From an uncultured Actinomycetes bacterium (GTDB taxonomy: Bacteria > Actinomycetota > Actinomycetes > Nanopelagicales > Nanopelagicaceae), in NCBI GenBank assembly GCA_903822425.1, contig CAIJOY010000047.1, positions 1 through 64,000 of the forward strand: a stretch of DNA of 64,000 bases, in the 5' to 3' direction. The notes under the pieces are model-generated. The model worked only from the letters and a program-made list of their open reading frames with translations. It ran no database searches and was not told the origin of the DNA. The position numbers and the translations under genes are program-made. Below, in pieces: positions 1-7,804 of this stretch. Position 1 is the stretch's first letter. Each line of letters opens with the position of its first letter.

Positions 1-1862
1 GTACGAACAGCTTGAGACTTTCCACCATGAAGTGCTCCGACTGGAACTCCAACACTGGCAAGTTTGTCAGCAAGACGATCTGCTCCTCGTTGTGTTTTCA
101 CGAACAAAATTGTGCGACCTTCGCGTGAAGCGATTTGTGCGGTGATCTCATCTTTATCACCAGGATGCATAACAAGAACATGGTGTTCCATTGTGCTCAC
201 GGATGCACGGTCATTTTGCAAAGAGTGAGTTTTAGGATTGTTGAGATATTTCTTTACAAGTGAATCAACGCCACGATCAAGGGTTGCGCTGAAAAGTAAA
301 CGCTGACCATTTGGTTTTGCTTGATCAAGAATTTCTTTAACAACTGGCAAGAAGCCCATGTCGGCCATTTGATCTGCTTCATCAAGGATAGTGATTTGTA
401 GATCATCGAGTTGAACTTCGCCCTTATCCAGCAAGTCAATTAAACGACCAGGTGTTGCAACAAGGATCGGACAGCTCTTGCGCATTGCAGTGATCTGCTT
501 TGCATAAGGCATTCCACCGGCGATCACAACAGAATCAAGTCGAATAGCGCGAGCAAGCGGTGTGATGACATCGTTGATTTGAAGAGCTAATTCGCGAGTT
601 GGTGTGAGGATCAAACCAAGGGGGCGATGAGGCGCTGCTTGCTTGCCTTCAAGGTTTGTCAGCAGTGCAAGACCAAAAGCAAGTGTTTTACCTGAACCTG
701 TTTGTCCACGGCCCAAGATGTCATGACCCTTAAGTGCATCAGGCAAGGTGGCAACTTGAATAGGAAATGGTGAGGTAATTCCTTGTGCAGTAAGTGCTTG
801 CACGAGAACTGGAGCAATACCAAGTTCTGACCAAGTCTTTCCTGTCCCCTCAGTTGGCTTATGGTGCAGCGCAACTTCAGAGGTCTCTTGCTCTACATCG
901 TTGATGTAATTGTCATCGGCGCCGAAATCTTCAATGTATTGGCTGTTGGAATAGTTGTTGCTAGAGCCACGGCCATTGTGTGAGCGAGGTCCTGAATTAT
1001 TTGTTGATACGTGATCAGTGTTGCGCGATGGGCTCGGGCTAAATGATGAACGCTTGTGAGTTGTTGCAGTTCCACTATGTGCACTGCGAGTGGTTGGACG
1101 TGAATCTCCACGTACTGCAGGTGCACCAGTGCGCTTTCCGCCAGGAATAAACTTGGTGCGCTTTTGTGGTTCAAAGTTAGGGCGACCATCACCACGTGCA
1201 ACTTCGGCGATACGTGCATCGCGACGAGTTGTTGGGCGCGTGTCATTGCTGCGCGTGTCATTGCTGCGCGTGTCATTGCTGCGAGCACTGCTGCGAGCAC
1301 TGCTTGGACGTGATGCTCCACGAGAATCACCACGAGAATCAGTTCGTGTATCTACGCGGGTATCAACGCGACGAGCTGGTGCAAACTTAGTTGTACGTGC
1401 GTTCGTGCGAGGTGCGCGATCCTCAAACCGCTCTGTGCGCTCAGTGCGCTCACTACGTTCTGCACGATCGGTGTTGCGCAATTGAACATCGCCAACACCA
1501 ACGCCACGAGTATCTGCAAAACGCTTTGCACGCTCTTGTGATCGTGCACTGTTCTTCGCTCGCTTTGCTGGAGTGTTCGATGATGGCTTAGCGCTGCGTG
1601 CGGCTGGCTTGCTACCTGCGCGGGCTGATGTCTTGCCAGTTAACTTGCCAGCTTTTGGTGTGCCCTTCACCCATGTGGATTTTGCGGCACGTGCAGGAGC
1701 ATCAGATGTTGATTCAAAAGATGAGGACTCTGTGCGAGTGCGCGACATAGTTTTAGCCGCAACGCCCTTACGAGCAGGCTTTCCGGATTTGCCAGATTTT
1801 GTAGGCTTGCCAGATTGAGCGCGGGAAGGGGCAGAGGATTTAGAGCGTGGTTGCACAGACAT
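1..1862 (-). CDS. DEAD-box ATP-dependent RNA helicase (3' end beyond window)
   Basis: The reading frame is open from the ATG at 1862 to the window edge, so the C-terminal part of the helicase is missing here. The helicase core begins near residue 340 with a Q motif (GITSPFPIQ), followed by Walker A GQTGSGKT, motif Ia PTRELA, motif Ib TPGR, DEAD and SAT. Before it lie about 340 low-complexity residues rich in Arg, Ser, Thr and Asp, including tandem RSNDT units. Such basic tails in bacterial DEAD-box proteins usually bind RNA or ribosomes (family knowledge); that role here is inferred. No Shine-Dalgarno precedes the ATG, and a stable hairpin ends about 9 bases upstream. The core assignment is secure; the exact paralogue (RhlE/DeaD-like) is not. 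Confidence 0.93.
   Translation of the reverse strand, partial: MSVQPRSKSSAPSRAQSGKPTKSGKSGKPARKGVAAKTMSRTRTESSSFESTSDAPARAAKSTWVKGTPKAGKLTGKTSARAGSKPAARSAKPSSNTPAKRAKNSARSQERAKRFADTRGVGVGDVQLRNTDRAERSERTERTERFEDRAPRTNARTTKFAPARRVDTRVDTRTDSRGDSRGASRPSSARSSARSNDTRSNDTRSNDTRPTTRRDARIAEVARGDGRPNFEPQKRTKFIPGGKRTGAPAVRGDSRPTTRSAHSGTATTHKRSSFSPSPSRNTDHVSTNNSGPRSHNGRGSSNNYSNSQYIEDFGADDNYINDVEQETSEVALHHKPTEGTGKTWSELGIAPVLVQALTAQGITSPFPIQVATLPDALKGHDILGRGQTGSGKTLAFGLALLTNLEGKQAAPHRPLGLILTPTRELALQINDVITPLARAIRLDSVVIAGGMPYAKQITAMRKSCPILVATPGRLIDLLDKGEVQLDDLQITILDEADQMADMGFLPVVKEILDQAKPNGQRLLFSATLDRGVDSLVKKYLNNPKTHSLQNDRASVSTMEHHVLVMHPGDKDEITAQIASREGRTILFVKTQRGADRLADKLASVGVPVGALHGGKSQAVR
1239..1307 (-). 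repeat. Short in-frame tandem repeats in helicase N-terminal extension
   Basis: Three perfect 15-base copies (1239-1253, 1254-1268, 1269-1283) are followed by two near-identical 12-base units (1284-1307). On the minus strand they encode RSNDT repeated three times and Ser/Arg/Ala-rich units. Unit lengths are multiples of three, so copy number can change without breaking the frame. They sit inside the disordered, basic extension of the helicase. Confidence 0.85.
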
Positions 1863-2302
1863 GTTTTTACATACCAATCGAGACGACAAGCGCGTCTCGG
1901 TGTGACTGGGCCATTGGTAGGTGGCTAGCAATAGATCCGCTAGCGGTGGTGCTGGTTCGCAATCAATGCGATCCGGTGGAACTGGGCCTGTCAGGTGGTG
2001 ATAAGACTCGCAAGTAAGCGCGGCAAACGCTGCGCTTTGGGGGAAGTGATCACTGCTTCGGTTGAAGCAACGTGGGTAAGTCTACCGTGGATATTTGGTC
2101 GCAATTACCACCGATTTCTATTCGGTAGTACCTATTTATATAAGCTTTATATTCGCCATTTATCTGATCAGCCATCAGTTGAGGAACTCGATCGCAGGCC
2201 TGAAATCCTCAAATTCCGCCTCATTGCCGCGAGCCAACTTAATAAACAGACTTCGGAGATTATGAGAGACGGCGATGAAGGTGTGAAGGCTAAAATCAAC
2301 GC
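1863..2302. promoter_or_regulatory. Divergent, hairpin-rich intergenic region
   Basis: No convincing gene lies here. It separates the helicase (minus) from the PRC/MgtE-N/CBS gene (plus). Inverted repeats are dense: CGAGACG/CGTCTCG (1879-1885, 1893-1899) stacked inside TACCAAT/ATTGGTA (1872-1878, 1913-1919); GCTAGC twice (1924, 1939); TCGCA/TGCGA (1957, 1967); TGCTTC-GGTT-GAAGCA (2054-2069). ACTGGGCC occurs at 1905 and 1981. Read on the minus strand, the first hairpin ends about 9 bases before the helicase ATG, so a structured 5' leader of the helicase is the likeliest reading. A start-stop ATGTAA (minus, 1872-1867) also precedes the ATG. A 103-codon frame at 1995-2306 (GTG start) overlaps the next gene by GTGA but has poor composition and is probably not real. 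Confidence 0.5.
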
Positions 2303-3706
2303 GTGAAAGCCAACGCCGCAAATCCCAACAAAACAACGGCGAAGCTCTCAAGCAAATCTGGACGCGTCATTGCTAAACCAATTACCACTGTGGCAGATCG
2401 TGCCAAGCGTTTAGTGACCCGTGGTGAATCAGTGCTGGCACGCAAAAATATTCGCGAATCTTTGGTTTCAGTTGCAGGCCTGATTGGGCGCCCTGTGCGC
2501 GATAACGAGGGACGCGATCTTGGCAAACTCGTGGATATTGTCGTGCGACATGGCGAGGAAACCTATCCAGCTGTTTCGGGCCTGATCGTCAAAGTTGGCC
2601 AACGTAAATCATTTATCGAAGGCGCTCGCATCTCAAAATTAACCAAGAGCGAGATTCGTCTTTCTTCCACGAAAATAAATTTGCGCGAATATACACGCCG
2701 ACCTGGCGAATCTCTTTTGGATGCAGATGTTATTGACCATCAAATTGTGGACGTTAATGGCTTACGTGTTGTGCGCTCTGCTGATTTGTATTTAGCGCCA
2801 CTGGATCGAGAAATTCGTTTGGTGGGCGTGGATGTTTCTTTCGTTTCATTTTTACGTCGCGTTTTCCCCGGAACAATTCGTCGTCGCCCAACTCCAGATC
2901 GTGTTGTCGACTGGGCAAGTGTTGCCTCACTTACCGATGGAACAGGACAAGTTCGAACAGCTGGTCCTCGCTCTGCTTTGAGCCGTTTGCGTCCTGCCGA
3001 CTTAGCTGACTTGATTGAAGATCTTGTGGGACGGGAACAAGGTGCACTCATTGAATTACTTGATCCAGATCTTGCAGCCGATGTGCTGGAGGAAATGGAA
3101 GATGATGATCTCCTTGGTTTGCTTCGAGGTTTATCAGCAGAGCGTGCTGCAGAGCTCTTAACTCGCATGGAACCAGATGAGAGCGCAGAAGTACTGCGCG
3201 ATTTAGATCTTGAACACCGCGAATCCATTCTTGATGCAATGGCCCACGAAACAGCAAAAGCGCTGCGAACCCTTGTCGCATTTGATGAAACCCTTGCTGG
3301 CGGTGTTATGACAACCCACATGGTTATTTGCCGTGAGAGTGACAGCGTTGGCGCCGCTTTGAAATTATTAGTAGAAAACCGCGAACGCGATATTTCAGAT
3401 GGCGTTGTTGTCGTTGATACCAAAGGGAAATTGCTTGATCACATTCAAATGATCGAGCTAGTGTCAGCCAAATCCACTGCCGTATTAAGTACCCTCATTG
3501 GCCCACCACTTCCTATGGCAGTCAATATTGATACACCTTTGGATCAAGTAATCGAAGAATTTTCTAATAACCGCGGCTCATCCATTGTTATTGTCGATGA
3601 ATCCAACAAGCCAGTCGGGCGCATCATGGCTGATGATTTAGTAGATGCATTGGTAGAGCGAACAGAACGCCGTGGATTTGGACAAGGAAGCGGTGCGCTG
3701 ACATGA
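2303..3706 (+). CDS. PRC-barrel / MgtE-N / CBS-pair protein without membrane domain
   Basis: A 467-residue soluble protein. Two PRC-barrel-like segments (about residues 55-185, first with LIGRPVRDNEGRDLGKLVDI) precede an MgtE N-terminal superhelical domain (about 225-330, rich in Asp/Glu/Leu repeats such as DPDLAADVLEEMEDDD) and two CBS domains (about 335-455). These are the cytosolic magnesium-sensing parts of MgtE channels, but no transmembrane helices follow. The start is GTG 2303. The gene overlaps the downstream Nramp transporter by ATGA, so the two are translationally coupled; I infer that it senses metal or nucleotide and gates or regulates that transporter. Confidence 0.88.
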   Translation: MKANAANPNKTTAKLSSKSGRVIAKPITTVADRAKRLVTRGESVLARKNIRESLVSVAGLIGRPVRDNEGRDLGKLVDIVVRHGEETYPAVSGLIVKVGQRKSFIEGARISKLTKSEIRLSSTKINLREYTRRPGESLLDADVIDHQIVDVNGLRVVRSADLYLAPLDREIRLVGVDVSFVSFLRRVFPGTIRRRPTPDRVVDWASVASLTDGTGQVRTAGPRSALSRLRPADLADLIEDLVGREQGALIELLDPDLAADVLEEMEDDDLLGLLRGLSAERAAELLTRMEPDESAEVLRDLDLEHRESILDAMAHETAKALRTLVAFDETLAGGVMTTHMVICRESDSVGAALKLLVENRERDISDGVVVVDTKGKLLDHIQMIELVSAKSTAVLSTLIGPPLPMAVNIDTPLDQVIEEFSNNRGSSIVIVDESNKPVGRIMADDLVDALVERTERRGFGQGSGALT

Positions 3707-4992
3707 GTGATGTAAAAAAAGCTGCACCAAAGAAAGTGACTACAGGGATAAAAGCGCCAGTAATTTCTCCACGTAAGATTCGCATCACCGCGCTCCTTGC
3801 CGTGATGGGCCCTGGAATTATCGCTGGGCTTTCTGATGATGATCCAGCGGGTATCACCACATATTCACAGATGGGTGCCAAATATGGTTACCGACTTTTG
3901 TGGGTATTAGTTTTATCAACACTTGCATTGATTCTCTTTCAAGATCTTGGTGCGCGAATTGGTGTTGTCACACGTCAAGGTTTGATCGGATTAGTGCGTC
4001 AAAAGTATGGTGCGCGTTCGGGAGTTTTTAGCGCGTCATCTTTAATTTTGGCGAACATCGGTACTATGACTGCAGAGTTTGCTGGCATTGCAGCAGCAGG
4101 ACAACTCTTCGGAGTTTCTAAATTTGTTTCAGTGCCTATTGGCGCCTTGCTCGTGACTTTTCTTGTGCTGCGCGGCTCTTTTGGCCGTGTTGAGAAAGTT
4201 TTCTTCTTGTTATCTGCGGTATTTCTTTCCTACGTTCTTGCTGGATTTATGGCACACCCTGATTGGGGCCAAGCACTCCATGGCATGGTTGTGCCGTCAA
4301 TGCCATTTAATCGTGATGCAATTTTTATTGCCACTGCAACTCTAGGAACAACTCTTGCTCCCTGGGGCCTTGCATTTATTCAGTCGTATGCGGTGGATAA
4401 ACGACTCACGCGCGATGACCTTCGCTTACTCCGTGTTGATGTGTGGACTGGATCCCTACTTACAGGTGTTATCGGATTCTTTGTGATTGTTACTTGCGCA
4501 GCAACCCTCAATCGTCAAGGGGTCCTAACTATTAGTGATGCATCACAAGCAGCTGCAGCACTTGAACCACTTGCCGGAACATTGGCAAAGGAATTATTCG
4601 CCATTGGACTCATCGGCGCAGCGCTGCTTGCTGCATCCATCTTGCCGCTTTCAACCGCCTATTCAGTCAGTGATTTAACTGGACGCCCCGCAGCACTTGA
4701 TGATGGATTCACCGAGGCGCCACTTTTCTATGGAACATTTGCTGCAATTACAGTTATCAGCGCTGGATTAATTCTTTTGCCAGGTGCGCCTCTCATCACT
4801 ATTTTGCTCTGGACCCAAGTCCTCAATGCGGTCTTATTGCTACCCCTTCTTTGCTACATGTTTGGTATTGCCCGAGATAAACGCCTCATGGGTGAATTCC
4901 GCGCAACTAAACGCATGCAAAGTATTTATGCGGTAATTATTTCAATGGTTGGCGTCTGTGTTGCATGCATGCTCTGGTTTAACTTTCACTGA
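3703..4992 (+). CDS. Nramp-family divalent metal transporter, atypical metal site (NRMT-like)
   Basis: A 429-residue integral membrane protein with about 11 hydrophobic helices and the Nramp fold signature. The helix-1 metal motif, usually DPGN, reads DDDPAGI (about residues 46-52). The helix-6 motif, usually containing the metal-binding Met (MPH), reads TLAPWGLAFIQS, so Ala replaces Met. Loss of this soft ligand is the hallmark of Nramp-related magnesium transporters (NRMTs), which carry Mg or Mn rather than Fe or Mn. Coupling to a gene with MgtE-type magnesium-sensing domains supports a magnesium role. The family is secure; the substrate is inferred. The gene ends 27 bases before a convergent gene. 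Confidence 0.88.
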   Translation: MSDVKKAAPKKVTTGIKAPVISPRKIRITALLAVMGPGIIAGLSDDDPAGITTYSQMGAKYGYRLLWVLVLSTLALILFQDLGARIGVVTRQGLIGLVRQKYGARSGVFSASSLILANIGTMTAEFAGIAAAGQLFGVSKFVSVPIGALLVTFLVLRGSFGRVEKVFFLLSAVFLSYVLAGFMAHPDWGQALHGMVVPSMPFNRDAIFIATATLGTTLAPWGLAFIQSYAVDKRLTRDDLRLLRVDVWTGSLLTGVIGFFVIVTCAATLNRQGVLTISDASQAAAALEPLAGTLAKELFAIGLIGAALLAASILPLSTAYSVSDLTGRPAALDDGFTEAPLFYGTFAAITVISAGLILLPGAPLITILLWTQVLNAVLLLPLLCYMFGIARDKRLMGEFRATKRMQSIYAVIISMVGVCVACMLWFNFH

Positions 4993-5018
4993 TTTTATTT
5001 CCTTTATCTAGCAACTTC

Positions 5019-5381
5019 TTACTCTTGGTTGCCCTTCTCCACCGCTTCTTCATCTGCAGCCTTAGCAAGTGCGGCTAAATCTGGTCGTGGAATCTTAGGC
5101 ATATCCCCTCGCATCAAAGTGCGGAATAAGTAAATAGCAATGCCTCCAAATAGGGGCCATTCAAAGGTGTAAACCCAAGCACGCCAATTACCACTTTGCG
5201 CACGGCCAAATTCAAACCAACCAGCCCACATGCAAAACGGAAATACAACAACCAAGGTAAGAATTAATGCAATTCGCTTTTTCTTAGTTACTTCTCGAGA
5301 TTGCGCTGGTATGTTGGGGTTGTTCTCATCTTGTACCCATTGCGGAGCATGGAAAGTTTCCTCCGAGTTATCTTTTGCCAT
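5019..5381 (-). CDS. Small two-helix membrane protein downstream of ctaG
   Basis: About 120 residues if started at ATG 5381, which overlaps the end of ctaG by 14 bases; an upstream in-frame start at 5399 would lengthen the overlap. A charged N-terminus is followed by two hydrophobic segments (about residues 37-56 and 74-92), an aromatic stretch between them (WFEFGRAQSGNWRAW) and a charged C-terminal tail. I do not recognise a named family. Position after ctaG in an apparent operon suggests a role in assembly or membrane anchoring of the oxidase, but nothing in the sequence proves it. Confidence 0.75.
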   Translation of the reverse strand: MAKDNSEETFHAPQWVQDENNPNIPAQSREVTKKKRIALILTLVVVFPFCMWAGWFEFGRAQSGNWRAWVYTFEWPLFGGIAIYLFRTLMRGDMPKIPRPDLAALAKAADEEAVEKGNQE

Positions 5382-6150
5382 CTGCAGCAATCTGCGCATC
5401 TACTTCGATAGCTTTGCGCTCTTCACTTTTAATCCAGTGATAGACCGCAAAAGCAATCCAGATTGCATCGATGATCATTCCCCCGGCCCACATGATGGAG
5501 CCACCGCGTTGTTGATCACTCAAGGTAAACATATTGCTATAGAGAGACTTTGGAGATGTGTAAATAAAGAAACCAGTAAGTGTTTCTGGAACCATCATTA
5601 GAAAAAGTGAAATGACGGAAAAAGCTGGCGTCGTGCGACGTCCAACGAGGTTACGATCAAGCAAGTTGAAGTAGAAGAAATATGCAACGATGAAATAGAG
5701 CGGAACTTCTATGTAGTGGTGAAGCCATGGTCGCTCCATGATGAAAACATGAGGCAACGGTAGGTGCACTCCGATCATCAAGGTGACATAGATGAACCAA
5801 CTGGCAATCGGGTGTGTTAAAGAATTGAATACAAAATTCTTAGGGTGAAATGTCGAAGGCGTTCCTAAAACCAAAAGCGGTCCAGAGATCATCATGAGCG
5901 TTACATGCTGAACCATGTGACACCAGAAGTATTGGTCTGAAGCCACTCCAATGGGAGTGCAGACCACCAAAGCAATCGTTGCCAAACCGCTGAGGAAAAA
6001 TCGACGTTGACGTTGAGCAATCCGATCACCCAATGTGAGACCAGCATGGGCATAACGAAGATAGAGGTATTCAATGACAAGTAGCGGAAGAGTGATTTCT
6101 GGTGCCAGGGCCCAATTGGCCCAAAAGTTGGCGCTCTGAGTCATGGTCAT
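5368..6150 (-). CDS. ctaG: Cytochrome c oxidase assembly protein, caa3-type CtaG
   Basis: A 260-residue polytopic membrane protein of the caa3_CtaG family, with about seven hydrophobic helices and the conserved His-containing motif FWCHMVQHVTLMM (about residues 70-82). The family is needed for making active caa3/aa3 oxidase, probably by helping copper delivery. It stands divergently from the cupredoxin-cox operon 174 bases away, which supports the assignment. A TAACCT box (minus, 6165-6160) lies 9 bases before the ATG, suggesting a leader of only about 3 bases. An in-frame ATG at 6144 is an alternative start. Confidence 0.88.
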   Translation of the reverse strand: MTMTQSANFWANWALAPEITLPLLVIEYLYLRYAHAGLTLGDRIAQRQRRFFLSGLATIALVVCTPIGVASDQYFWCHMVQHVTLMMISGPLLVLGTPSTFHPKNFVFNSLTHPIASWFIYVTLMIGVHLPLPHVFIMERPWLHHYIEVPLYFIVAYFFYFNLLDRNLVGRRTTPAFSVISLFLMMVPETLTGFFIYTSPKSLYSNMFTLSDQQRGGSIMWAGGMIIDAIWIAFAVYHWIKSEERKAIEVDAQIAADGKR

Positions 6151-6159
6151 GGTCGGCTC

Positions 6160-6165
6160 AGGTTA
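6160..6165 (-). promoter_or_regulatory. -10 box of ctaG (near-leaderless)
   Basis: TAACCT on the minus strand lies 9 bases before the ctaG ATG at 6150. With the usual 6-base spacing from -10 to +1, the transcript would begin about 3 bases before the start codon. No good -35 is visible. Confidence 0.45.
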
Positions 6166-6244
6166 GTGGCCCAAAAGGGTTGAGCGAAGAGGGTGGCTTT
6201 GTAGGGAGGCGAGTGCTACCCCTCAGCCAATGGCGAGAATAGGC

Positions 6245-6273
6245 TTGGATTCTCATGAGTAACCCCTTACCCT
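6245..6273 (+). promoter_or_regulatory. Putative sigma-A promoter of the cupredoxin-cox operon
   Basis: TTGGAT (6245-6250) and TACCCT (6268-6273) are separated by 17 bases, matching a housekeeping promoter with the actinobacterial TAnnnT form of -10. The predicted start near 6280 gives a leader of about 45 bases carrying a strong Shine-Dalgarno (CAGGAGG, 6311-6318) before the ATG at 6325. Unlike many genes in this window, this operon therefore appears to have a conventional leader. Confidence 0.45.
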
Positions 6274-6324
6274 ATGCAAGTTGAGCGGGCGCAATTGTGG
6301 CGCGGCTCACTACAGGAGGCATAG

Positions 6325-7011
6325 ATGAATAAGCGGTTCTTCGCCGCACTCGGAACGGTCATTTTAGGCGCAGCAGTTATTGCCGGTATTGGCACATACG
6401 TTGCATCTGCAAAGAATGACTCAAGAGTGCTTGCAGCAACAGCTGCGGGAACGATGGATACACCTCAAGGAAACTTGCCTCACTACACGTTAGATATTTC
6501 AGTCTACCCAGATGCAATGTTTGGTGGACATGGAACAGGCGGAGGTCACCCAGATTGGGTGAGTTATGGACCTGTAACTAATTTTACTGTGCCAGCCCAT
6601 TCAGCGATCACCATCACTGTTGCAAACTATGACGGCGGAGAAACGCTCAACAATGATTTCTTTGGAAAAATTCGCGGCACCATCGGTGGCACTGCAACTC
6701 TTAACGGAGAAACTATTTCCTCCGTTGCACCAGATCATGTCGGCCACACATTCACCGTGCACGGTATTGCCGGCGAGCAGAGTGAATTGTTCTTCAGTGT
6801 TCCGATGAAGGCAGTCGCCGAAGAAGATATGCCTGAAGAGGGTTACACCAAGACTCCTAACGTCACAGTGTTCACAGTTATCACTGGCGATGAAGGCGAA
6901 TATGTCTGGAACTGCGAATACCCATGCGGCGATGGAACGATTGCCAAATTCGGAAACGCAATGTCTTCTATGGGTTACATGTCCGGTCACTTCAACGTCG
7001 TGAAGGCATAA
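6325..7011 (+). CDS. Secreted or anchored cupredoxin-like protein
   Basis: A 228-residue protein with one N-terminal hydrophobic segment (about residues 5-28, signal anchor or signal peptide) and a beta-rich body. Near the C-terminus it has WNCEYPCGDG (residues 195-204) followed by several Met and one His (M213, M216, M219, H222). The CxxxCG spacing recalls the CuA loop of oxidase subunit II, but the His and Met expected just after it are displaced. It leads the operon cupredoxin-coxB-coxA-coxC, so I infer an extracytoplasmic copper protein serving the oxidase, as electron carrier, copper donor or extra subunit. The ATG has a strong upstream CAGGAGG. Confidence 0.75.
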   Translation: MNKRFFAALGTVILGAAVIAGIGTYVASAKNDSRVLAATAAGTMDTPQGNLPHYTLDISVYPDAMFGGHGTGGGHPDWVSYGPVTNFTVPAHSAITITVANYDGGETLNNDFFGKIRGTIGGTATLNGETISSVAPDHVGHTFTVHGIAGEQSELFFSVPMKAVAEEDMPEEGYTKTPNVTVFTVITGDEGEYVWNCEYPCGDGTIAKFGNAMSSMGYMSGHFNVVKA

Positions 7012-7024
7012 GGGGGCCGCGCAC

Positions 7025-7804
7025 ATGACTGATATTCAGACTCCACAAAGTGCAAAGTGGTGGAAGAAGACAGATGTCAAGAGAGTTTTCTTGCTCTGGA
7101 TTATTCTCACCGCAGTTATCGGATATGTTGGTTCCGAAGTTCAAGCACGTAGCATGGGAGCACCAGCCTCTGAAGTAATGGCTTCTGTCATCTCACTCAT
7201 TCGCATCTTCACTTGGGCAGCAGCACCAGTTGCAGCCCTTGTTGCAGCGTTGGCGATTACAGCGCTCATGGAAAAGCGTCATTATGGTGATAATCCTCCA
7301 CCAGATGCTCTTCACCAGGTCCATACCAGCCCAAGAGTTAATGGCCTCTGGATGGCCGCTTCAACAGTGCTATGTCTTTTCGCATTAATTGTCGGGTTAA
7401 TCGTTTTGCAAAAAGATTCAGCATCTTTGCTTGATGCTAAAGCGATGAACGTAAATGTGACCGGACAGCAATGGGTATGGAACTTTGATTATGTTGAAAG
7501 CAACGGAGTTCGAAGCGCAGACCTTTATTTGCCAGTAAATAAGCCAGTGGTGTTCCATGTCAGCTCAAAAGATGTGAAGCACTCTTTCTGGGTAGTCCAG
7601 ATGGGCATCAAGATTGATGCAAACCCTGGTTACGTAACAGAAACTGCCGTTACGCCAAATAAAATCGGAGTCTTTGATGTTCGGTGTGCAGAATTGTGTG
7701 GTTTGTTGCACGCATACATGCAGACCAAGGTTCACGTAGTAAGCCAAGCCGATTATGAAACTTGGCTGAAATCCACCGCAGTGACTCAAGGAGCAATTTC
7801 ATGA
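7025..7804 (+). CDS. coxB: Cytochrome c oxidase subunit II
   Basis: A 259-residue subunit II. Hydrophobic segments lie at about residues 19-38, 56-82 and 106-126, one more than the usual two. The C-terminal cupredoxin domain has the aromatic QQWVW motif (about residue 146), a His ligand in DVKHSF, and a complete CuA loop CAELCGLLHAYM (C, E, C, H, M all present). It receives electrons from cytochrome c or another copper protein and passes them to subunit I. No fused heme c domain is present. Its stop codon overlaps the coxA start by ATGA. The preceding cupredoxin ends 13 bases upstream. Confidence 0.95.
   Translation: MTDIQTPQSAKWWKKTDVKRVFLLWIILTAVIGYVGSEVQARSMGAPASEVMASVISLIRIFTWAAAPVAALVAALAITALMEKRHYGDNPPPDALHQVHTSPRVNGLWMAASTVLCLFALIVGLIVLQKDSASLLDAKAMNVNVTGQQWVWNFDYVESNGVRSADLYLPVNKPVVFHVSSKDVKHSFWVVQMGIKIDANPGYVTETAVTPNKIGVFDVRCAELCGLLHAYMQTKVHVVSQADYETWLKSTAVTQGAIS

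Noticed and set aside
1090..1485. Plus-strand Arg-rich 131-codon frame
   Set aside because: It is the antisense shadow of the repetitive helicase extension; the minus strand carries clear DEAD-box motifs downstream in the same frame.
1930..2035. Segment resembling an SRP RNA (GGTGCTGGTTCGCAAT ... GTCAGG)
   Set aside because: The diagnostic GGAAG-type tetraloop and AGCAG internal loop are missing, so the likeness is superficial.
1995..2306. 103-codon frame overlapping the PRC/MgtE-N/CBS gene by GTGA
   Set aside because: The first half runs through hairpins and reads as unlikely protein; there is no ribosome-binding site. Only the second half looks mildly coding.
2740..3423. 227-codon minus-strand frame
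   Set aside because: Ser/Arg-rich antisense shadow of the MgtE-N/CBS coding region.
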